Below, in pieces: positions 7,957-16,429 of a DNA stretch of 64,000 bases. Made by a program: the position numbers and the translations under genes. The notes beneath the pieces are model-generated. The model saw only the letters and a program-made list of their open reading frames with translations, ran no database searches and had not been told where the DNA came from. Within the stretch, counting starts at the first letter, position 1, and the number at the start of each line of letters is the position of its first letter. The DNA is from Frankiaceae bacterium (GTDB taxonomy: Bacteria; Actinomycetota; Actinomycetes; BP-191): positions 62,001 through 126,000 of the forward strand of contig DATMES010000001.1 in assembly GCA_035556555.1 (NCBI GenBank), given 5' to 3'.

Positions 7957-8769
7957 ATGACACGGGGGACTCTCGCCTTGCTCTTGGTCGCCGCGACGTT
8001 CGGCGCCCAGCCCGCCGCACCCGCCGCCGAGCCCGCGATGGTGGTCTACGAGATCACGCGAGCGCGCAGCGGCGGCCCGAGCTCCGTACCGCTGTACGTG
8101 GTCACCGAGAGCGACGGCACGCCCGGTGTCATGTCGTTCCTGCAGCTCGCCCCGCGCAAGGGCGGCGGCTGGACCCGTACTCGGTTCATGGTCGGCATGT
8201 ACAACCCGAGCGACACCCGCACGACGGTCTACGGCGGCCCGGTGAAGACCCCGCCGCTGACCTGTCCGGTGGCCTCCGACGTGTGCGGCCAGAAGGGCGA
8301 CCCGTCGGTGCACCTCTTCTACAACGAGTTCCGTCCCGGCGCCGGCAACCGGTACTTCGTCGCCCTCCAGCGCGGCACCGGCATGATCTTCACGACGCAG
8401 CACTGGCGCGTCCGTCAGACCTCGCTGGGCGCGCGCGTCGTGAGCGGGCCTGGGGGCGCCGCGGCCGCGGCCGGCGTCGACTCCACCGGACGCTGGGTCG
8501 AGTCGTTCGTGTCCGCGACGGCACCCGGCGGCAAGTACGGCAGCGGCGTCTTCGCGATGGCACCCTGCAAGGGCGACACCTCCGTCGGCACCGCGACGGT
8601 GAAGTCCGACGGCAGCGACCGGGCGGCCGAGATCACCTGCGAGCCCGGCGGCTACCACGCGGCGTTCTCGGGCACGCTCGACGGCAGGACGTGGACGATG
8701 CAGGGGCCGGTTGTCGGCGAGACCGAGTACCCCAACCGCCTCCTCGTCTTCGACTACCCCAAGCGGTAA
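7957..8769 (+). CDS. Secreted hypothetical protein
   Basis: A 270-residue protein. I start it at ATG 7957 because this gives a standard signal peptide (MTRGTLALLLVAATFGAQPA then APAAEPA) and the upstream codons run through the hairpin. The mature protein is beta-rich with conserved-looking Cys pairs (LTCPVASDVCGQ, APCKGDTS, ITCEPGG). No domain recognised. It is flanked by a hairpin on each side and appears monocistronic. Confidence 0.65.
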   Translation: MTRGTLALLLVAATFGAQPAAPAAEPAMVVYEITRARSGGPSSVPLYVVTESDGTPGVMSFLQLAPRKGGGWTRTRFMVGMYNPSDTRTTVYGGPVKTPPLTCPVASDVCGQKGDPSVHLFYNEFRPGAGNRYFVALQRGTGMIFTTQHWRVRQTSLGARVVSGPGGAAAAAGVDSTGRWVESFVSATAPGGKYGSGVFAMAPCKGDTSVGTATVKSDGSDRAAEITCEPGGYHAAFSGTLDGRTWTMQGPVVGETEYPNRLLVFDYPKR

Positions 8770-8813
8770 GGCGCATCCGGCCGAGCGTGGCGTACGCCGA
8801 CGACGAGCCGGAC

Positions 8814-8844
8814 CGCCCCGATCCCCCCGCGAAGGATCGGGGCG
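8814..8844. terminator. 11-bp hairpin, probable terminator
   Basis: CGCCCCGATCC at 8814-8824 pairs with GGATCGGGGCG at 8834-8844 around a 9-base loop, 45 bases after the stop of the secreted protein and 62 bases before the next operon starts. No T-tract. Position between two same-strand units supports a terminator. Confidence 0.65.
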
Positions 8845-8906
8845 ACGCGCGCGTATGACCCTGTGACTCCCCGCCGAACGCGGCGGAACCGATCCAGGGG
8901 GACCTC

Positions 8907-9923
8907 GTGGCTGCGCCGAACCGGGACGGCCTGCGCCCGACGCTGGGCGCCGTCGTCGCGTCGATCAGCACGCTCCGGATCGTGTGCGCGCCGCTCGGCC
9001 CGAACGTCCCCGTCGCCGACGTACGGCTCGCGGACGACGCAGCCGTGGGCAGGGACGACCTCGTCCTGGCCGGCACCGATGACGCACGGTCGCTCGTCCG
9101 CGTCGTCTCCACGTCCGCGGCAGCCGGCGCCGCCGCGGTCGCCGTGCCGCGGCACGCGACCACGCTGACACCCGCGGCGTACGACCTCGGCGTCGCCTTG
9201 CTGCAGGCCTCCGGCCCGTGGGGCGATCTGTACCGGACGACCACCAGGGCCGTCGCGCCCGCCCCGCTCCCGGAGCCGCCCGGGGCGGTCACGGTGGCGG
9301 CGTTCGAGCCCCTGCGGGCGGGCCAGGACCCCGAGGTCGTCCGCAACCTCGTGTGGTACCTCGCCACGCTGCGCAGGCCAGGCACGCGCGCCGTCGTCGA
9401 GGCCGGCGTCTGCTACGCCGTCGTCCCCGGCGACGACGTCGCGGGACTCGCGGCGACCGTCGCGCGCCGCGCGGGCATCGCGCTCGGCGCCGAGCTGCGC
9501 GCCGGCGTCGGCTCGACGCTCTCGGGACCCGGGCGCGCGGCCGCGTCGCGGGACGACGCGGACCGGGTGCTCGACGTGCTGCGCGACCGGCCGGACCTCG
9601 GGCCCGTGGCGTCGATCGACGACGTACGGCCGCAGGTCGCCGTCGCGTCGATCGGGTCGCTCGTCGCCCGGTGGCCGTTGCTGCGGCTGCCCCAGCTCGC
9701 GCTGCTGCGCGGCCACGACGAGGCGCACGACACCGGCTACGTCGCGACGCTCGCGGCGTACCTCGCGACGTTCGGCGACACGGCGCTCGCCGCGGCGCGA
9801 CTCGGCGTGCACCCCAACACGTTCCGGTACCGGCTGCGCCGCCTGGTCGAGCTCACCGGGCTCGACCTGGACGACCCGGGCCAGCGGCTGGCCTGCGAGC
9901 TCGAGCTCGCGGTCCGGGCATGA
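8907..9923 (+). CDS. PucR-family transcriptional regulator 1
   Basis: A 338-residue protein starting at GTG with ccaggggga upstream. The N-terminal region (LRPTLGAVVASISTLRIVCA...DVRLADDAA) resembles the PucR purine-catabolism-like sensor. The C-terminal 60 residues are the PucR helix-turn-helix: YVATLAAYLATFGDTALAAA then RLGVHPNTFRYRLRRLVELT. It is the first gene of a tight operon and overlaps a second PucR-like gene by four bases. Given its place ahead of the lanthipeptide genes, it probably controls that cluster, but no operator was recognised. Confidence 0.8.
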   Translation: MAAPNRDGLRPTLGAVVASISTLRIVCAPLGPNVPVADVRLADDAAVGRDDLVLAGTDDARSLVRVVSTSAAAGAAAVAVPRHATTLTPAAYDLGVALLQASGPWGDLYRTTTRAVAPAPLPEPPGAVTVAAFEPLRAGQDPEVVRNLVWYLATLRRPGTRAVVEAGVCYAVVPGDDVAGLAATVARRAGIALGAELRAGVGSTLSGPGRAAASRDDADRVLDVLRDRPDLGPVASIDDVRPQVAVASIGSLVARWPLLRLPQLALLRGHDEAHDTGYVATLAAYLATFGDTALAAARLGVHPNTFRYRLRRLVELTGLDLDDPGQRLACELELAVRA

Positions 9924-10900
9924 CGACACCGTCCGCCATCGCCGGCGCCCTCGCCGCGCTGACCGGTGGCGCCGCGGCGCTGCTCGACGCGGACGGCGGC
10001 GTCGTCGCGAGCGCGGGCGGGCCTGTGCCCTGCCTGCCGGGCCGCCGGGCGGCCGGCGCCGCGGTGGAGGCGGTGGACGCGTGCGGCAGGCCGGTACGGA
10101 TCGCGGCCGGCGTCCACGGGCCGCTCGGCTACGCCGGCGCCGTCGTCGCGCTGGCGACGACCGCGCCGCTGCCTGCCGACGCGCTACCCGCGGTCGCCGA
10201 GGCCGCGGAGGTCGCGGCCAGGTACCTGACGCCGTACCGCGAACCGGCCGGGGAGCCGGCCGTACCGGAGGCGCCGTACGTCGTCGTGGCATTCGCCGCG
10301 GACGTCGAGCCGCTGCTGCTCGCCGCGGCCGTGCGGACGGCGTGGTCCGCGCGCGGCGGGCCAGTCGGCAGCGCGGTGGCCGACGGCCAGGCGTACGTCC
10401 TCGCCGAGCCCGCCACCGCCGCGCGGACGGCGGAGTCGGTCGTGGCCGACGCGGAACGCGTCCTCCGGGTCGCCGTGCACGCCGGCGTAGGGCCGGTCGT
10501 CGAGGGCGCCGCGGCGCTCCCCGACGCGCGGCTGGTGGCGGCTCGCGTGGTGCGGGTCGGCCGCGAGCGTGGGGACCGCGTCGCGCGGCTGGACGGCGTC
10601 CGCCCCGACGTCCTCCTGCTCGCGCTCGGCGAGGCGGTGACCGAGCAGCGGGTCGCGCTCCCCGGCGTCCTCGCGCCGCTGCGCGCGCACGACGAGGCCC
10701 ACCAGACGGAGTACGTCAGGACGCTCGGGGCGTACCTCGACGCGTTCGGCGACGTGACGGCGGCAGCCGAGCGCATCCGCGTCCACCCCAGGACGTTCCG
10801 GCACCGGCTGCGCCGCATCGGCGAGCTGTCCGCGATCCGGCTCGACGACCCCGACGAGCGGCTGGCGGCGCACCTCGAGCTGCGGCTGGGGGACGCGTGA
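9920..10900 (+). CDS. PucR-family transcriptional regulator 2
   Basis: A 326-residue protein beginning with ATG in an ATGA overlap. It ends in the same HTH module as its neighbour: YVRTLGAYLDAFGDVTAAAE then RIRVHPRTFRHRLRRIGELS. Its N-terminal part (GGAAALLDADGGVVASAGG) looks like a GAF/PAS-like pocket rather than the PucR sensor. The shared C-terminus and adjacency suggest duplication followed by divergence of the sensor, or a heteromeric regulator pair. It overlaps the M16 peptidase gene by four bases. Confidence 0.78.
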   Translation: MTTPSAIAGALAALTGGAAALLDADGGVVASAGGPVPCLPGRRAAGAAVEAVDACGRPVRIAAGVHGPLGYAGAVVALATTAPLPADALPAVAEAAEVAARYLTPYREPAGEPAVPEAPYVVVAFAADVEPLLLAAAVRTAWSARGGPVGSAVADGQAYVLAEPATAARTAESVVADAERVLRVAVHAGVGPVVEGAAALPDARLVAARVVRVGRERGDRVARLDGVRPDVLLLALGEAVTEQRVALPGVLAPLRAHDEAHQTEYVRTLGAYLDAFGDVTAAAERIRVHPRTFRHRLRRIGELSAIRLDDPDERLAAHLELRLGDA

Positions 10901-12126
10901 TCGCCCTCGACGAACGGCTGCCCAACGGCCTGCGCCTGGTGGTCGACACCGACCGCGTCGCGCCGGTCGCGGCGGTCACCGTCGCGTACCGCGCCGGCAG
11001 CAGCGTGGAGGGGCCGGGCGAGGGCGAGCTGGCGCACCTGTTCGAGCACATGATGTTCGAGGGGTCGGCGCGGGTCGCGCCCGGCGAGCACGTCGCGCTG
11101 CTCACCGCGTACGGCGGCCTCGTCAACGGCAGGACGCAGCCCGACTGCGCGACGTACTCCTCGGTCGTCCCGAACCACCTCGTGGAGCTGGTGCTGTGGC
11201 TCGAGGCGGAGCGGCTCGCGAGCCTGCCCGCCGGTCTCACCCCCGCGTCACTCGACCGGCAGCGCGCGGTCGTGCGCAACGAGCACCGGCAGCGCCGCGC
11301 GGGAGTGCCGTACGGCAGCGCCTCCAGCGACCTCGCGGAACGCCTCTTCCCGCCGGGGCACCCGTACCACACGTCGATGGCGCGGCGCGCCGACCTCGAC
11401 GGGGCGTCGCTCGCGACGGTCGAGGCGTTCTTCCGCCTGCACTACACGGCGGCGAACGCCGTCGTGGCCGTGTGCGGCGACGTCGACGCGGCCGCCGTCC
11501 GCGAGTGGACGCACGCGTGCTTCGGGCCGCTGCCGCCTTCCGTCCCGCCCCCGCCGGTCACCGGCCCGCGTCCCGCCGGCGGCGCCCGCGAGACGGTCGC
11601 CGCGCCGGTCCCCCGGCCGCGGGTGTACGTCGCCTGGGCTGCCCCCGCCGACGGCACGCCCGAGCACGACGACCTCGTGCCGGCGATGGCGGTGCTCACC
11701 GGAGGCCAGCGCGCGCGGCTGCGGCGGCTCGCGGCGGAGTGCGACGCGGTCGCCGGCGCGTCGCTCGGCATCGACAGCCGGTCGGCCGGGCCGTCGTTCG
11801 TGTCCGGGTGGGTCGCGCCCGCCGACGGCGTGCCGCCGGCCGTGGCCGAGGAGGCGTTCGTCGCCGCGCTGCGCGACCTCGCCGCGCGGCCGCCGCGGGA
11901 GGAGGAGGTCGCCCGCGCGGCACGGCTGCTGGAGACCGCGACGCTGACCCGCGACGCGCCGCTCGGCGGCCGCGCGTACACGCGCGCCACCGGCGCCCTG
12001 CTGCACGGCGACCCCGCCCGCCGCCCTGCCGTGACGGCCTGCCCGGCGGCCGTGGCGCGCGCGGCCGGCAGCGTGTTCGGCACGGACCCGGTCAGCCTCA
12101 CGTACGTCCCCGCGGGTGCGCCGTGA
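10897..12126 (+). CDS. M16 zinc metallopeptidase, catalytic subunit
   Basis: A 409-residue M16 (pitrilysin/processing-peptidase) family protein starting at GTG. The inverted zinc motif HxxEH is intact as HLFEH (H47, E50, H51), and the distal ligand is E129 in VVRNEHRQR, 78 residues after H51, which is the family spacing. M16B enzymes work as dimers of an active and an inactive subunit, and the next gene encodes a related protein without the motif. Located two genes before a lanthipeptide precursor, the pair is a good candidate for leader-peptide removal; PqqF/PqqG is a known RiPP precedent for M16 proteins. Soluble, no signal peptide. Confidence 0.88.
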   Translation: MIALDERLPNGLRLVVDTDRVAPVAAVTVAYRAGSSVEGPGEGELAHLFEHMMFEGSARVAPGEHVALLTAYGGLVNGRTQPDCATYSSVVPNHLVELVLWLEAERLASLPAGLTPASLDRQRAVVRNEHRQRRAGVPYGSASSDLAERLFPPGHPYHTSMARRADLDGASLATVEAFFRLHYTAANAVVAVCGDVDAAAVREWTHACFGPLPPSVPPPPVTGPRPAGGARETVAAPVPRPRVYVAWAAPADGTPEHDDLVPAMAVLTGGQRARLRRLAAECDAVAGASLGIDSRSAGPSFVSGWVAPADGVPPAVAEEAFVAALRDLAARPPREEEVARAARLLETATLTRDAPLGGRAYTRATGALLHGDPARRPAVTACPAAVARAAGSVFGTDPVSLTYVPAGAP

Positions 12127-13373
12127 CCCGTCCCGCCGTCGGGCCGCCCGCGCCGTGGCGGTTCCCCGAGGTCCGCGCGGACCGGCTCGCGAACGGGCTC
12201 GCGGTGCGCGCCTGCCACGTCCCAGGGCAGGAGCTGGCGAGCGCGCGACTCGTGCTGCCCGGCGGCGCCGCCGCCGAGCCCGAGGGTGCGTACGGCGCCG
12301 CGTACGCCGCCGCCGCCGCGCTCCTCCTCGGCGGTGTCGCCTCGGCGGCGGAGGACCTCGGCGCCGTCGTGAACGCCGAGGTGAGCTGGGACGCACTGGC
12401 CGTCACGGTCACGGCGCCGGCGCGCGTCCTGGGCGACGCGCTCGCCCGCGCGGCCGCGGCAGTGGCCGCCGCCCAGCTCGACGCGGCCACGGTCGCCCGC
12501 GTGTGCCACGACCGGCTCGCCGCCCTCGCGCGCGAGCCCGCGCAGGCACGCGCCGAGGCGGCGCTGTGCGCGGCGGCGTTCGCCGGCACCCGCTACGCCG
12601 ACCCGCCGGGCGGCACGGAGCAGCAGGTCGCGGCGCTCGGCCACGCGACCGTCTCGGCGTACCTGCGGTCCGTGGCGACCCCGCAGGGGGCGACCCTCGT
12701 CGTCGCGGCCGACCCGGCCGCGGTCGACGCGGCGGCACTGGCCGACCGGGTGCTGGGCGGCTGGCGCGGCGGCCCCGCACCTGAGGCGCCGGCAGCGGTC
12801 ACACCTACGAGCCCGGAGGCGGCGGTCGTCGTCCCTGTGCCCGGCGCGGCGCAGTCGCACGTCGCGATCGGCTGCGTCACGCCGCCGCGCCGCGACCCCG
12901 CGTACCCCGCGCTGACCCTCGCCGCCGACTGCCTCGCCGGCACGTTCTCCGCGCGGCTCAACACGCGGCTGCGCGAGCGTGACGGCGTCGCCTACGCGGC
13001 GTTCGGCGCGGTCGAGGGGTGGCGCGCGACCGGCCGGTGGACGGCGTCGTTCGCGTGCGCGCGGGACGTCACGAGGGACGCCGTCCGCGCGGCGCTCGCC
13101 GAGGTGGCCGACGTCGCCGACGGCGGCCTCACGGCGGACGAGATCGCGGCCGCGCGCGGCCACCGTGTCGGCTCGCTGCCGTTACAGGTCCACACCACCC
13201 CGGCACTCGCCGCGGCGGTCGCGGAGAACGCCGCGCTCGGCCTCCCCGACGACGCGCAGGCCCGCCTCCGCGCGGCCTGCGCGGACTGCCCGGACGACGA
13301 CGTACGCGCCGCGGCGGCCACCTGGCTCCGCCCCGCAGCGATGGTCGTCGCCGTCGCCGGGGGCTTGTCGTGA
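12123..13373 (+). CDS. M16 family protein, non-catalytic partner
   Basis: A 416-residue M16-like protein starting in a GTGA overlap with the catalytic subunit. The fold is recognisable from RLANGLAVRACHVPGQELAS at the N-terminus and the late segment GTFSARLNTRLRERDGVAYA, which is the conserved SxLxxxLRExxGLaYs stretch of M16 C-terminal domains. The HxxEH zinc motif is missing: the equivalent region reads GAYGAAYAAAAALL. It therefore should be the inactive half of a heterodimer, providing substrate binding. A 183-base gap follows before the precursor gene. Confidence 0.85.
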   Translation: MTRPAVGPPAPWRFPEVRADRLANGLAVRACHVPGQELASARLVLPGGAAAEPEGAYGAAYAAAAALLLGGVASAAEDLGAVVNAEVSWDALAVTVTAPARVLGDALARAAAAVAAAQLDAATVARVCHDRLAALAREPAQARAEAALCAAAFAGTRYADPPGGTEQQVAALGHATVSAYLRSVATPQGATLVVAADPAAVDAAALADRVLGGWRGGPAPEAPAAVTPTSPEAAVVVPVPGAAQSHVAIGCVTPPRRDPAYPALTLAADCLAGTFSARLNTRLRERDGVAYAAFGAVEGWRATGRWTASFACARDVTRDAVRAALAEVADVADGGLTADEIAAARGHRVGSLPLQVHTTPALAAAVAENAALGLPDDAQARLRAACADCPDDDVRAAAATWLRPAAMVVAVAGGLS

Positions 13374-13556
13374 AGGGACAGCAGAGGCGCCGGATTCGTC
13401 CGTTCCGCCCGACGACCGGGCCGCCCCTCCGGCCGCACCATCGGACCCGGCGCCGCTCCGCGACGTCCGGGGAGGGTGGCCTCCCAGCGGTCCTGTACGA
13501 CACCCGGCCCCAGGCACCAAGGGGGGGTCAGACCACGAGGAAGGAGGTGTTGCCCC

Positions 13557-13703
13557 ATGCAGAACATCCTTGCGCTCCAGGCGCTCGAGCTCGACACCGT
13601 CTCGAACGCGTACGTGCTCGAGTCCTGGAGCACGATCAGCTACCAGTGCTGCACCCAGACGCACACGGCGGAGCTCATCAGCACGATCCAGACGTTCGGC
13701 TAG
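13557..13703 (+). CDS. Lanthipeptide precursor peptide (class III-like)
   Basis: A 48-residue peptide starting at ATG with a near-perfect SD (aaggagg, 13541-13547). The N-terminus MQNILALQALELD carries the ILxLQxLE-type leader helix of class III precursors such as labyrinthopeptin and SapB. The C-terminal part contains SWSTISYQCC: S25-x2-S28-x2-C31 fits the S-x2-S-x(2-5)-C pattern that class III enzymes convert to labionin or lanthionine rings, and C32 is a second thiol. Thr and Ser continue to the end (THTAELISTIQTFG). There is no GG cleavage site, fitting peptidase trimming rather than a C39 transporter. LanKC follows 77 bases downstream. Confidence 0.85.
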   Translation: MQNILALQALELDTVSNAYVLESWSTISYQCCTQTHTAELISTIQTFG

Positions 13704-13780
13704 CAGCCGGCGTCACCCCTGCACCATCGCGTCCGCTGGAGCCACCCTCCCCACCACCCCTTCGAAAGGGCCGACCCGCC

Positions 13781-16429
13781 GTGCCTGCCGACAACGGGAT
13801 CAATCTCCTGCTCCTCGCCAGCCCGGAGCACTACGAGTCGCTGGGCCGGTACGTGCCGACGCAGGAGTTCCTGTCGGTCGCGCGGGAGCTGGTGCCCCGC
13901 GACTGGCGGCTGGTCCGCTCCGACACGTGGTTCAACGTCGTCGCTCCGCGCCACGTCATGCCGCCGCAGGGCTGGAAGATCCACGTGTCGGCGTCGGTGG
14001 ACGAGGCCGCCGAGGTCCTCCGCAAGACGATCGCGGTGCTCGTGGACGAGCACGTGACGTTCAAGTTCGCGCTCGACCCCGGCCTGCTGCGCAACCTCAA
14101 CGGCAAGAACTGGCCGAGGGCGGGGTCCGGCAAGTTCGTCACGATCTACCCGCCGGACGACGCGGCGTTCGCCAGGATCGCGGAGCGGCTGCGGGTCGCG
14201 CTCGCCGGGCACACCGGCCCGTACGTCCTCTCCGACCGCCGGTACAAGGACTCCGGGGTCGTCCACTACCGGTACGGCGGCTTCGTGCGCACCGTCTCCC
14301 TGTCCGCCACGGGCGAACAGCAGGCGACGATCAGCGCCCCCGACGGCACCGCGGTCCCCGACGACCGGAGGCCGTACTTCTCGCTGCCGCCGTGGGTCTC
14401 CGACCCGTTCCCTCCCGAGCACCCCGCCGAGCCCGAGGAGCCCGTCCTGCGGGACGGCAGGTACGCCATCCTCCGCGTCCTGCACTTCTCCAACACCGGC
14501 GGCGTCTACCTCGCCGACGACACCGCGACCGGCCGGCGGGTCGTCGTCAAGGAGGCCCGCCCGCACAGCGGCGGCGACAGCGGCGAGGGCAACTCGCAGG
14601 ACCTCCTCACGAAGGAGCACGCGATCCTCGAGGCGCTGGAGCCGTACGGCATCGCGCCGCGGCCGGTCGAGCTGTTCCGCGAGTGGGAGCACCTGTTCCT
14701 CGTCGAGGAGTACGTCGAGGGCATCTCGCTGCTGTCGCTCTCCGCCGCCGAGAACAAGCTGCTCGTGCCGAACCTCGACCCGGACGGCGCGCGCGAGTTC
14801 CGCGACCGGCTGCGGGTGCTGTGGACCAACCTCGCGACGACGCTGGAGGCGGCGCACGCCGCCGGCGTCCTCCTGGGCGACTTCGCGCCGCGCAACGTGC
14901 TCGTCGACCCGCGGACGCTCGACCTCAAGCTCATCGACTTCGAGGCGACGGTCCGCGTCGGCGTCGATGCGCCGACACGGCTCGCCACCCCCGGCTTCGC
15001 GTCGCCGCAGCACCTCGCCGTCGGCATCGCGGGCCCTGCCGACGACTACTACGCGCTGGGCGCGCTGATGCTCGCCTCGCTGTTCCCGCTCAACACGATG
15101 TTCCTGATCGACCCGACCGCCCCGGCGCGCATCCTGCGCGCCGTCGCCCGCGACACGGCCATCCCCGAGGCCTGGCGCGACGTCATCGCCGCGCTCCTCG
15201 ACCACGACCCGGCGCGGCGGCCCGCCCCGGCGGCGGTCGTCGCGGCGTTGCGCGACGACACGCCTCCGGCGACCGCCGACGTCGTACTGCCCACCGACGA
15301 GGAGCTGCGCGCGACCGTCGACGGCGTCGTACGGCACGTCATCGGCTCCGCCGACTTCGCCCGGCGCGACCGGCTCTACCCCGCCGACGCCGCGGTGTTC
15401 ACGACCAACCCGCTCAACGTCGCCACCGGCGCGGCGGGCGTGGCGTACGCGCTGTTCAGGATCAACGGCGAGGTCCCCGGCCGCACGGTGGCCTGGATGC
15501 TCTCGCACGAGGTGTCGCCTGCGGCGTACCCGCCGGGCCTCTACACGGGGACCTCCGGCCTCGCGTGGGTCCTCGGCGAGCTCGGCGAGCCGGCCGCGGC
15601 GACCGCGCTGATGACCGACGTCCGGGCGCACCCTGGCCGGTTCGCCTCGCACACCGTGCACTCCGGCGCGGCGGGGTACGGCCTCGCCGCCCTGCGGCTC
15701 TGGCAGCTCACCGGCGACGAGGCGTTCCTGGCCGACGCCGTCGACGCGGGCGAGCACCTCCTGGCCTCCGGCACCGACGACGGCGAGACGCTGAGCTGGC
15801 CGGACGCGGCGGGCGTCGCGCGGATCGGCTACCCGCAGGGCGCCAGCGGCCCCGCCCTGTTCCTGCTCTACCTGAGCCTCGCCGCCGGCGCGCCGCGCTA
15901 CCTCGCCGCCGGCCGCCGCGCGCTGGCGTTCGACCTCGCGTTCGCGACCGAGCGCGACGGCGTGGTGTCGTTCCCCGGCAGGACCGACCAGCTCGGCACG
16001 CTGTTCCCCTACTGGGACAACGGCAGCGCGGGCGTGGGCACCGCCCTCGTCAGGTACTACGCGGTCACGGGCGACGAGGAGTACCGCAAGGCGCTCGACC
16101 CGCTGGCTCTCGACTGCTCCCGCAGGTACGCCTCGATGCCGAGCCTGTTCCGGGGCCTCGCCGGCCTCGGCGAGCTGCTGCTGGACTGCCACCAGCTCCT
16201 CGGCGAGCCGCAGTTCCGCGAGGAGGCGCGCGTGGTGGCCGACGGCATCCGGCTGTTCGCCGTCGACAGGCCCGGGGGGACGGCGTTCCCCGGCGAGCTG
16301 CTGCTGCGGCTGAGCACCGACCTCGGCACGGGCTCCGCGGGCGTCGCGCTCTTCCTGCACCGGCTGGCCACCGGCGGGCCGTCGTCGCACCTCCTGCTCG
16401 ACTCGCTGCTGCCGGACCCGGTGGGCTGA
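13781..16429 (+). CDS. lanKC: Class III lanthionine synthetase LanKC
   Basis: An 882-residue three-domain enzyme that phosphorylates and eliminates precursor Ser/Thr and then cyclises with Cys. Residues 1-220 are the phospho-Ser/Thr lyase-like region. The kinase domain spans about 225-515 with the ATP lysine in VVVKEA (K257), catalytic loop GDFAPRN (D367) and metal-binding DFE (D386). The C-terminal ~350 residues are a LanC-like alpha/alpha barrel with repeated G-x-x-G motifs (GAAGVAYAL, GASGPALFL, NGSAGVGTAL, GSAGVALFL). As in other class III enzymes the zinc ligands are absent: the CHG position reads DNGSAG. GTG 13781 is preceded by gaaaggg. It overlaps the next gene by one base (TGATG). 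Confidence 0.95.
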   Translation: MPADNGINLLLLASPEHYESLGRYVPTQEFLSVARELVPRDWRLVRSDTWFNVVAPRHVMPPQGWKIHVSASVDEAAEVLRKTIAVLVDEHVTFKFALDPGLLRNLNGKNWPRAGSGKFVTIYPPDDAAFARIAERLRVALAGHTGPYVLSDRRYKDSGVVHYRYGGFVRTVSLSATGEQQATISAPDGTAVPDDRRPYFSLPPWVSDPFPPEHPAEPEEPVLRDGRYAILRVLHFSNTGGVYLADDTATGRRVVVKEARPHSGGDSGEGNSQDLLTKEHAILEALEPYGIAPRPVELFREWEHLFLVEEYVEGISLLSLSAAENKLLVPNLDPDGAREFRDRLRVLWTNLATTLEAAHAAGVLLGDFAPRNVLVDPRTLDLKLIDFEATVRVGVDAPTRLATPGFASPQHLAVGIAGPADDYYALGALMLASLFPLNTMFLIDPTAPARILRAVARDTAIPEAWRDVIAALLDHDPARRPAPAAVVAALRDDTPPATADVVLPTDEELRATVDGVVRHVIGSADFARRDRLYPADAAVFTTNPLNVATGAAGVAYALFRINGEVPGRTVAWMLSHEVSPAAYPPGLYTGTSGLAWVLGELGEPAAATALMTDVRAHPGRFASHTVHSGAAGYGLAALRLWQLTGDEAFLADAVDAGEHLLASGTDDGETLSWPDAAGVARIGYPQGASGPALFLLYLSLAAGAPRYLAAGRRALAFDLAFATERDGVVSFPGRTDQLGTLFPYWDNGSAGVGTALVRYYAVTGDEEYRKALDPLALDCSRRYASMPSLFRGLAGLGELLLDCHQLLGEPQFREEARVVADGIRLFAVDRPGGTAFPGELLLRLSTDLGTGSAGVALFLHRLATGGPSSHLLLDSLLPDPVG

